Below are positions 32,712 through 42,628 of a DNA stretch of 64,000 bases, piece after piece; position 1 is the first letter of the stretch; each line of letters opens with the position of its first letter. The DNA lies in NCBI GenBank assembly GCA_963580455.1, contig OY756962.1, forward strand, positions 23,449,001-23,513,000, read 5' to 3'. The notes under the pieces are model-generated. The model saw only the letters and a list, made by a program, of their open reading frames with translations, was not told where the DNA came from and searched no databases. The position numbers were made by a program, and so were the translations under genes. The stretch is from Euonymus europaeus (lineage: Eukaryota > Streptophyta > Magnoliopsida > Celastrales > Celastraceae).

Positions 32712-35700
32712 GCAGTAGCCAGTAGGCGTTATCTTGAATGGTTTGGACTTTGGTGTGCTATGGGCGATGGAATTCAAATTCCTTGATATATATATTTTTC
32801 CCTTTTTGGGTATGGATGGTGAGGATGGCTGGGTTCCATTTTTTTTTTATTTTCTTTTGTACCCGAGAACTTTTACTGTTTGGTGTCCGAGAAAACGGAG
32901 ACGAAGTGGAAAAACAAATCTTTAGGGAATTTTTTTTGTTGGCTGTTGTTTTTTTTATGGGCGTGAAATATGGGATTTGTCTTCCGGAAGTAAAAATACT
33001 GGTGGGATCTCTGGTCGAAGTTCATTTCTTAACTCTTTCTTCTTTTGGTTGCCTGGAAAATAATTTCGCAAGTTAGAATTTTATCTCATCCTTCATCTTC
33101 ATACAAGCACAGTTTTTTGGTTTTGTTTTTTCGCCTACTTTTGCGATGGCATGGAGAATTGGGCACCCAGAATCCAATTTCTCTTCTTTTTTTCGTCTTT
33201 ATTTTATTTTCTCCTCATTTGGACGATCACTGTACCTTATGGCAGCCTAAAAGAACCTGGAGTTTGAAATTAAGGTGAAGAAAAATGGCTCAATTGTTAG
33301 TTTTGAACAAGTTTAGCGGGTAGTTTTATTCAAGGTAAAAAATGGTTTCTTATAAGTGCAATTTTTAGTTTGAATTTGAACTGGTTTAAGCGGGATTTTT
33401 CTATACTGAATAGAATGAGCCTCTGAAATTTAGATGAAGCAAATGGCATACGCTTCACTCCTAGAGTCATTTAGGGGTGTGATTGTTTTCAGTTCCTTAT
33501 ATAATTCATTTATTTTATGTTCTATTTTTCGAGTTTTGCATTGTATTTGTATATACGTATGTATGATCACTTGATATTACGATCTTTTGACTGCATATAA
33601 TATGAAATTTATCGTTAATGTGTTCCATCGCCTTGTCAGGCTTCTGCACTGTTCGAACAGAAGGGTCGATCATTCATCTACAGCATTTTTATTGTGGTTT
33701 CCTTGATTTGTGCTGTGTACTTCGTTAGTGGTGCATTCATGTCGGAGGAATACAGAGAAGTATATATATTCTAATACTTGAATGGAACTTTGGTTTTGCA
33801 TGATGTGCTGACAATAGTGTCGGAGTATACAAGGTTTTATTGATTAGGATACATCTATTGTGAATTTCATATGTGCAGAGATTAGCAAAATGGGAAGTAA
33901 TGGAGACACTTTGGAATGGAAAATCTAAGACATGCAAGGTTTGTCTGTTTTGAAAATATTAACGGAAATTTCCAAAAATCTGATTGATGAAGGACATAAT
34001 TATATGTTATTGAATTATATTCTGATTGATGTTTCAAATATTTCATTCTCTTACATAGGATCGGTGTCGACCTCCTGGAAGTGAAGCATTACCGGAAGCG
34101 ATCGTCACCAAAACATCCAATTTGAAAATGAGGCCTCTGTGGGGTTCCACCATCAAAGATGTATGTATTTCCACTCTTGATATGCCGCCAATGGCCTAAG
34201 CTCCAATAATAGTTTTTTAAATCTGCTGGGAATAATTTATAAAAGCTGCTGGTGATTATAACTGCAGTTGCTAAGATCACACTACTTGAGATTTGTGATA
34301 TGCTAATATCACGTCACTTTGAGTTGAAGCTGTTCGCTGCAAATTTGGCACTCGATTTTGGCTTTATAAGTCCTCCTTTGCTGTCAATGTTATGCTTATT
34401 GTTGCCGCAAACTAACACGGAATTTTAATGGCACCAGAACAACCAAGACTGAATAACTGGTTTGGGTCATGATCATCATGGTTACGTGCTGAAATAATAA
34501 TTTATTTTTTGACCACTGTTGAAAACGTTAAAGAAATTAACCTGTAAACTCTAGAGATTAAGATGCACTCTCTTTCACTGTCAGTACTATAAAGTTTTTG
34601 GCTTTCTGTATTTTTAAATATTCTTTTTTTTTATGTCAGAACAACCGAAATTCCTCAATGAACTTGTTAGCCATTGCAGTTGGCGTTAAGCAAAAAGAAA
34701 TTGTAGACAGAATTGTTAAAAAGGTACTGGACTCTTTCATCTTTGATTTCCAAATTATCACATCATTGTTGTTTTTAAAATCTATCTTGCATTGTAGTTT
34801 CCACCTAGTGATTTTGTTGTGATGCTGTTTCATTATGATGGTGTCGTGGACAAATGGAGGGATTTAACTTGGAGTGATCGAGCCATACATGTGTCTGCTG
34901 GAAATCAAACAAAATGGTAATGTTTTTATCTCAATTTGTTTTCATTGAGTGCTAATTGATATTTTCAGTTCACACCACGTTTGTTTTTGCTTCTTTTGTT
35001 TTTGTGCAATTCGGCTGGGTTTCTTTGACTGCATAGATTTGTTGTATATAATTAGGTTCATGTAAATAAAGATGTTCACATAATTATGTGAGGTTGTCCC
35101 AATTGGTCAGGCACAAAGCTTATATATGCATAAAGTTTGCTTAACGAAACAGTGATGTATGATGTCATAGGTGGTTCGCCAAGCGTTTCATGCATCCAGA
35201 CATACTTGCTGAATATGAATATGTATTTCTTTGGGATGAGGACATTGGAGTTGATAATTTTGATCCAAGACGGTAGGCATTTCTGTTGACTTTTCTGATT
35301 TCGATTTCCGTCTTCCTAAAGAATCACTTTCAAAAAGTCATTTGTCTTGGTTTCTTTTATAACTTTCATTTTCTTGATTGCCAAATGCAAAATTAAAATT
35401 TATACCAGTATCAATATCTATTGGTCCTAATGCTTTTTTTGTTGTTTACTAACGGAATTTGGTTTCTGGGATGACCATATACTGAATAAAATAAATCTTT
35501 TGCAGATATCTGTCGATTGTCAAAGATGAGGGACTTGAAATATCGCAGCCTGCACTTGATCCTAACTCAGATGTGCATCATCAATTACCCATTCGAAAGA
35601 GGAACTCCAAGGTTCACAGGTCAGCGTTGAGTTGTGTAAAACCCATTTAGGATTGAATTTCCACTGAGTTCATTGAATAATTGCACTATTCTGACAAGAC

Positions 35701-37973
35701 AACTTGATTTCAATAAATGTAGATCAGTCCCAATCGTAATCATTGATCTTGTTAAACAAACTTTTTGTGTGGCCAAAACGTATTCTGAAGATCTGATGGG
35801 AATCGGCCTATCTAATTAAACTACTTCTGCTCTCTATTTTCTAGCAATGCTGTCTCAGTGTATTTCAAGCATTGGTTTTCCTTCCGAATTCCTCATTCTC
35901 TTCTAGAGTGTATGTTTTTATAATCAGAGCACAGAGGCATGAAAGACATGGCGACAAGTTAATGAAATTAAGGATAAAATGTGGAGGACCAACTGATCTA
36001 GTGGAGCTCTACTTTTTTGAAGGCATCTTATACCTGCCTTGCTTATGAAACTTTTAACAATTATACTCCACGTTAATTTTTTGTGTCATAAAGGACCCTA
36101 GAAAGCTGTTAGGATCCCCTGCTTGCCAAAACCCTCCCAACCAACCTTGCTTGATATAAAACCACCAAAGTTTTCGAAAAGAGAAGTCTTTTAGTGATTA
36201 CAAAACAAAAAAAAATTGGATGAGACTATCATAGTACCTTTAGGGACTAGGCATTAGGGTCACTAGTCGCTACACACGATGTTGGTTATTTTCGTTTAAT
36301 TGGTCTTTTTAAAAAAAAAATGTTAAGTTGGAAATAAGAGTGGACTGCTAGTTCTTCTGGAAAGAAATTGCAAACCCAGAAGTTAATTCTGAATTTTTTG
36401 CATAGATAATTTGAAGCTATGATTCTTCCTTTGTGCAAACCCGAAGTACAGTATTAGCAACATCTGGGTTCTTGTTGAGCAAATTACCACCTCAAACAAA
36501 TCCACTACAAATGAGAATTATCCCAAATAACATGACATTGAGCATAAAACACATGCTGTGAGGAAATATTTTCCCAAGGTGGTTGCGACCATGGTAGTCA
36601 ATTAGATTCAGCTTCTTCGTAAGATCTGAGAGGTGGTGCTGAATCCATGCTTCCACATGCTTCATAAATTTACCGCTGTTGTCTTTCATTGGAAACTAAC
36701 TTCTTTTGCATTGAATTTCTGAGTATACATAATGCATCTTTTTAATCTTTAGTACTTGTCAGTTCTACACTTCTGACACTCCGACATTACACTCTATTTT
36801 TTTCTCAATCTTCAACAGACGGATTTACAAATTCAAGGGCAGCAGGAGGTGTGATGACCACAGCACTGCTCCTCCATGTACAGGGTAAGTTAATTACCAG
36901 CTCCTTTTTTTCTTTGTGGTGTTGATTATCACTTTGATTCTCATTAGTAGACGATAATTATCAATGCAGCTGGGTTGAAATGATGGCACCTGTGTTCTCA
37001 AGAGCAGCCTGGCGATGTGCATGGTATATGATCCAGGTATGGAGCCTTAGGTCGATGAAGGGATTTTCCCTACAGTTGCGTTAGAACTTCCTAAATATTA
37101 CTAAATTGAAGTTTAATCTTTCATTTGGTTTGTGTGTTGGAGTTGGAGCATGAGGCCTTGGCTTCGATTCTAAAATGTATAAATTGCAACTGCGTTTTGG
37201 GTGGTTATCTATTTTTTTTTTGTGCCTACAGAATGACTTGATCCATGCATGGGGCCTGGACAAGCAGCTCGGTTATTGTGCACAAGTAATCACTAATCTC
37301 TACAGTCCTATAGCTCCTTTATTTCCCGTATTGTACAACTTCTTTTTCTAAGTTACTTATGTTCTCTGGCAACATTCGAATTGTAATTCAGGGCGATCGA
37401 ACAAAAAATGTCGGTGTAGTTGATTCGGAGTACATATCTCATCTTGGTCTTCCTACACTCGGTGCTTTGGATGGAAATGAGGCAAGTATTTCATCTATTC
37501 TTTTTCAAAGCACAATCTGCTAACTGGACTGTTTGTTGTTATGAATCCATATGCTAAAAACTCAATGCTCGTAGTCAGTATTTTTTATGATAGTTTGATG
37601 CATTTCAGAGTAAATTACAATTTATCGATGCAATTGGTATATTTATAAAACTCAAAAGGCGTTGATATATCTATTTTGCACTGCAGGCACTATCCAAATC
37701 CCGAAACATCGATAATAGACCCAAGGTATGTCTGCTTGATATTCCAGTGTTCGGGGTTATCATTTCTTTATTATTCAGTTGAGAAAAAAGAGAGTAGTTT
37801 AAACAGTTAGAACCCATTTTCTGGAATACGATTGTGAGCAGGTGAGACAACAATCCTATATAGAGATGCAGATCTTCAACAAAAGATGGAATAAAGCTGT
37901 AAAGGAGGACCAGTGTTGGGTCGACCCTTATCAAGTCTCAGCCAACAAGAGCATATGTGACCACAAGGTCTAA
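32629..37973 (+). CDS. DUF707 family membrane-anchored protein (14 exons, 388 aa)
   Basis: Plant DUF707 proteins (also labelled 'lysine ketoglutarate reductase trans-splicing related') are type II membrane proteins thought to be Golgi glycosyltransferase-like; no reaction is established. Exons: 32629-32646, 33640-33759, 33879-33938, 34059-34160, 34640-34723, 34798-34916, 35171-35272, 35506-35619, 36819-36884, 36970-37036, 37232-37285, 37392-37481, 37687-37725, 37842-37973 (TAA). Phases join exactly. Exon 1 codes only MKPLHF. A signal anchor spans about residues 17-36 (SFIYSIFIVVSLICAVYFVS). Family motifs follow: LLAIAVGVKQKEIVD, FVVMLFHYDG, EYVFLWDEDIGVDNFDP, WVEMMAPVFSRAAWRC, DLIHAWGLDKQLGYCAQ and VGVVDSEYISHLGLPTLG. 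The intron after 37481 appears to use a GC donor (GAG|GCAAGT). Exon 1 assignment is the least certain part. Confidence 0.9.
32668..32711. repeat. (CT)n(TA)n compound microsatellite in DUF707 intron 1
   Basis: About 9 CT units run directly into about 11 TA units, starting about 20 nt after the donor of the 18-bp first exon. Confidence 0.9.
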
Positions 37974-38339
37974 TCCGAGCCATCACTTGGCTACTGCCTG
38001 TATAGACAGCTTCATACACAATTCTTTTTGGCATCTCGAAGGATCGGATGGATATCGACTCCAGTAATCATTATTTGGTACCAGAAGTAACAAGTTTGTG
38101 AGATTTTTCTCTCAACAAATGTCCGATTAATTCTTCGCAGTTGGAGTATATGATTGGATGCAAATTTGGTTCTGATAGTTTTATAATTTGTCCAACTCAA
38201 TGTAAATATGGCTCGTGGTTGAGAAACAAGTTTGAACAAGATGCTTGCTTACTGAACGAACTGATATTGAAAGTGATGAGTTCCTGTTCGGCTTACCCAA
38301 CTGATTTTCGTACTCAACTGTGATGGACAATTGAGGGAG

Positions 38340-39020
38340 AGATGGGAGTTGTAACCTCCCATTGGAATATAAATCCCTCCTAATATAACAGTTGTCCACC
38401 GATTTGAACATGCCAAAAACACTCAAGAAATGATGAAGAAAATCATTCTCCGGGAAAAATTTGAGAGGAATGAAAAATGAAGGGAAAGGGAAGTTATCTT
38501 GTTTGTATAATAAAAAAGTAAGCGAAAAAAGTGAAAATTTGTATTTTTATGATTTATAAGGTTCATAAATTTATCATGTTATTCTTGATATAAATTTATA
38601 TATGTATTATCATATATTTATTTATATATATATTTGTTATAGCATGGGACCCACGCATATTTTACCTCCAAAACACCCCTACAATTTTTCCTTTTCCTAA
38701 CCAAACCCCCTTAATTTTTGAATCCCTCAATTTTACCATACAATTTTTCTTCCCCCTCCATTTTCTTCCTAACCAAACATAGCGAAAAACTGTGTTTTTA
38801 AATGGAGCATCAAAGTATAAACAAACCATTGCAAGAAATAAAATGAGACTTGTAACCTCGCATTGAAGATAAAAACTCCTCCCAAGTATAGCATCTCTCT
38901 ACTAATTTGAACATATCAAAAACACTTTGATTAATGAAGAAGAAAATAACTCTCTCTCATAATTTGTACTAAGCTATGTTTTTAAACGAATCGGAATACA
39001 AACGAACCATTAAGAAATAA
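38340..39020. repeat. Locally duplicated block downstream of DUF707
   Basis: 38348-38450 (TTGTAACCTCCCATTGGAAT, then GATTTGAACATGCCAAAAAC) recurs in diverged form at 38850-38960 (TTGTAACCTCGCATTGAAGA, then AATTTGAACATATCAAAAAC). A second word pair, TTTTTAAATGGAGCATC at 38797 and TTTTTAAACGAATCGGA at 38977, suggests further tandem copying. It is non-coding, and the first copy may lie in the gene's 3'UTR. Confidence 0.6.
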
Positions 39021-40250
39021 TCCCTCCTCCACACTCTCAAATTAGGGGACATTTAATTTGACCTATTTTTGAAACTATTAGGGGCTTGAATGACCTCCGT
39101 TCGGAAGAGAGTTTTTTTTGATAGCGTATAAGTTGTAGAGCGTATAAGCTGTGAAATAAAATTTTAAAATATTAAGTTCAGCTTATTTCAAAAAAAATTA
39201 AATAATTTAATTTAAAATTTATTATAAAAAAATGTCACGTGTGATAATTTAATTGGACAATGTCATATGTGTCTAAAAAAATAATTTAAAAATTAAAATT
39301 TCATATCACACACTTAAACCAATACTAATGTCAAGATCCCTCAAAAATTAATAATAATAATAATAATAATATCAATCTCAAAAAATTGATTTGAGTTAAT
39401 TGAAATAGGGGCATTTGTAAGCCGGTACATGAAAATTGACTTTTGGGCAAAAACGTATGGCGCCAAATTCTTGTTTCATTTTTAGTCACATTTTTTGTTG
39501 CTTGCCAAAAGTGCCCCTCTATCAGTAAATACACATTGAGAAACGTGATACTCATCTCTTGTCTTTTAGGCGTGATATCCAACACTAGCTCATTTATTGT
39601 CTCGTGAATTGTGCTATGTTTGTATCACAAAATTTAAATTATATTTGTTTGTCTCGTTAACCGTGATACTGTATCACAAAATTCAAAATTTTTTCATTGT
39701 CTTGTGATTCGTGATACAAGAATATGCATGATACTCAAACCACGCTGTTACGATTGGAATGTGATGCCTTTGTGATACCCTTCAGATACCCACGATGTTA
39801 CGATGGTTAGTCTTATGTTATTGCACCATTATTTTTGTCACCATGTCACATTTGATAATCTATGATATATTTACGATTAATCTATGATATCCATTTAGAC
39901 CATGTTGAACACCAATATTTCCTGTGAGAATGCTGATTGCTTTGTGAGACTTGCGTGATATCTCTATGTGATACATATTTCAAAATTTTGTTATGCAAAA
40001 CTTTGAAAGCTACGATTGTTAGCCAATTTCAATTTCAAATTCAAATTGTAAATCATTCAAACTATAGATGGCAAAATGACATGATACCCAAAGCCAATTT
40101 CAAATTCGTGATACCCAAATTCAATTACAAACTCTTAATGCACTAATTGTAGCTTTGCGATACTTTTGTGATACTTCTGTGCTATCTCGATACATTGACG
40201 ATACTAGGGAAAATGAAGAAACTGTAAACATACCACATTATAGGTCAAGC
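39021..40250. other. Intergenic: (TAA)n tract and GTGATAC-word-rich DNA
   Basis: A (TAA)n run at 39346-39370 is followed by about 600 bp (39540-40210) in which GTGATAC or GTATCAC recurs about a dozen times at irregular spacing. No ORF or transposon end recognised. It reads like old repeat-derived sequence. Confidence 0.45.
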
Positions 40251-40469
40251 CTTCAAGAAGTTGTTGGCCGTATTGAAGAACTCTCACTGAGTAACGGCAA
40301 ACTAGAAAACAGAATAAAAAGATGTGACCAACAATTTTATTGAAAGTAGGTTTAAGTTTACTCTAAGGCTCACAAAATCAATCATAGAAACACAAGCGAA
40401 ATAAGTTGTAGGCAATAAGAAAGATGATGAAGATGACCTGTGTCAATTTATAGTGTTTTACCTTCTTGA

Positions 40470-41380
40470 ATCAAGGTATCTTAAGGGTATCTCAAAAACA
40501 CTTCTCAAACAGCCTTCCCTGCAGCCAAAAAAACCAAATCAAATATCAACAAAGAATAAATGTATCTTACAAGTATCACATAATAAAAAAAATACTGAAA
40601 AAACTTTCTTTACAACCAAAAAAGAAAAAGTCAGCAAAACATATACCTCCCTAAAAATACATACATACAGTCCAAAAAACCTAAAAAACAAACCATTTTA
40701 AGAACAATGCGAAGAAGGAAAAAAAAAAAAGAAACCCAAACTCAACCTACTAAAATAAGCTTCTCTATAACCAAAAAAAACATAACACCAACAAAGCATA
40801 AAACTTTCAAAAATACATCACGCCCCAACATAACAGGAAATACTTCTAAAAAATTCTTAATCATGAGAAGAACACAGTCTGCCATCACTAAAAACAACAC
40901 ACAGTATGAACAAAATCACCAGGGTATCATACGAGTATCACACGAGAAAAAAACTGAAAATGTCATCCCTGCAGCGAAACAACATACAATCAGCAAAAAA
41001 ACAACTTTGGAAAAAAAATACAGTGTACAGAATAAAAACCGAACAAATCTTCACCCAAAAAACGAATACCCAACCAATACCTACCCAAGACCGACCTCCA
41101 ACGAAGACACCAAGTTAGATCCAGCCCTCGCATCGCCAGTGGACACTCCTTCTCTCCCAACAAAACCAGCAGCAACTCCACCACCAATAGCATTCCGTAC
41201 GTGGCTCCATATCACTCATAAAACGAAGACCTGATCGATACCTACCCAAGACCGACCGCCGACGAAGATATCTTGTTAGATTTGTTGTCGCCGTCTTCAA
41301 CTCTCCTTCTCTCCCAACAACGCACAATACTTATTTCAAGAACGAGACAAACACTGAAACCACAAAAATAAATCACCAAG
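40470..41380. repeat. G-poor, A/C-rich repeat block with a 161-bp-period duplication
   Basis: The plus strand is strikingly short of G over about 900 bp, which creates long spurious ORFs. At 41077 and 41238 the block ATACCTACCCAAGACCGACC recurs with similar sequence after it (AACGAAGA..., then CTCCTTCTCTCCCAACAA). CCCTGCAGC plus GTATCAC words also recur at about 40515-40580 and 40930-40975. Confidence 0.55.
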
Positions 41381-41639
41381 ATTCAAAATGAAGGGTAGCT
41401 TTGTCATTAATGAAAAATATTTAGCCTTAAAATTACGAAGTTACCTTTTTTTTGACCTCACAACAATTAAAAAATTTTGTCTTGAGTTTTTTACAAATAT
41501 GTATGTAAAAGAAGACTTAATGGCAATTTCCCCATTGAAATATTCCGCATCTAGTCACGAGTTTCTGAATAATTCGGTTATTAAATTGAATCGTATATAA
41601 TCCTAAATCTAACCTCACCTTAATTGAAAGGGTTTTACT

Positions 41640-41670
41640 AGCGTCCAGTCTAGGAAAAAGACTGGACGCT
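41640..41670. repeat. Perfect 12-bp-arm hairpin
   Basis: AGCGTCCAGTCT, a 7-nt spacer, then AGACTGGACGCT, an exact inverted repeat in AT-rich non-coding DNA. Probably one end of an uncharacterised MITE. Confidence 0.85.
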
Positions 41671-41819
41671 GTACAGTCCATTTTATTGAATGACACGTGG
41701 ATGTTGACACATCTATAATTGATTTTTAATTTTTTTTCAAAATTTTATTATGAGAAGAATATGACAAAAATGAGTATGAAGTTTTAACTTATTACTAATG
41801 AAAAACTTTGTATGAAAAT

Positions 41820-42153
41820 ATTTTTTTATTTTTTCCATTTTTTGTCGATGGATAATTTATAGAATTTTTCTTTTGCTGACGGATTACCAATGAAATTTAT
41901 TTTTTTGCCAACAGATTACAAGAGGAATTTATTTTTTATTTCTTGTCGACAGATGCAAAATTTAATTTTTGGCTGACAGATTATTGACGAAAAAATCCAT
42001 CGATAATTACCAACAATTTTTTTTTCATCGGTGTTTAGATTACCTATGACGGTTTTAACGATGAAAATTTTTGATCGGCAATCAATATTATCAATGGATT
42101 TTTAGGATTACCGACAAAAAATTCTGTCTATAATTCGTGAAGTTCTTGTAGTG
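41820..42153. mobile_element. End of a CACTA (En/Spm) transposon
   Basis: The segment stops with AGTTCTTGTAGTG at 42153; its reverse is CACTACAAGAACT, the canonical plant CACTA terminus. The 330 bp inside it carry many degenerate copies in both orientations of a unit like CGACGGATTACC/GGTAATCGTCG, the sub-terminal transposase-binding repeats of this superfamily. The opposite end and transposase are not present, so it is truncated. Confidence 0.7.
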
Positions 42154-42628
42154 AGATTAACGTCGTCAAATTATTAGTTGGGGACAAGATAGACGTTTAA
42201 GTAAGTTTTTTTAATGATAAAAATTATAATATTTAATCTAATGGTAAATAAGGGACGATGCCGTATATCTTGAACAAATACATATCTTGAAAATATTAAT
42301 TAGGGGCAAACTTGGTATTAGTGTACAATGACATATTTATTGTAATTTTATTTTATTTTATTTTAAATATTATTTTTTTTCAATGATGGAGATTATACAA
42401 TTTAATTTAATGATAAGAAGGTGAATTATTTTTATACAATTATTGACTAGACTATTTTGTAGTTCAACCCTAATTGAAAAAGAAAAAAAACTTCCAGGGC
42501 AGATGGACTATCCATCTTGGGCGTTCGGTCCTTCCACCAGTAGGGTTGAAGGGTTTTAAGTAACCATTTCTGTTTTCAAGTATTCTCTCTCCCGTTCCCT
42601 CTAGGGTTTTATTTGTTTTTCCGTGACC
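42154..42628 (+). other. GRP23-type gene promoter and leader
   Basis: AT-rich to about 42480, then a CT-rich leader (TTCTCTCTCCCGTTCCC at about 42580) ahead of the ATG. No other feature. Confidence 0.4.

Noticed and set aside
39540..40210. CRISPR-like or satellite array suggested by recurring GTGATAC
   Set aside because: Spacing is irregular, the unit is only 7 bp and a plant nuclear genome has no CRISPR; more likely decayed repeat.
40707..41234. 175-codon plus-strand ORF rich in Lys, Thr and Asn
   Set aside because: The G-poor A/C-rich composition removes stop codons; no start context, domain or conserved pattern.
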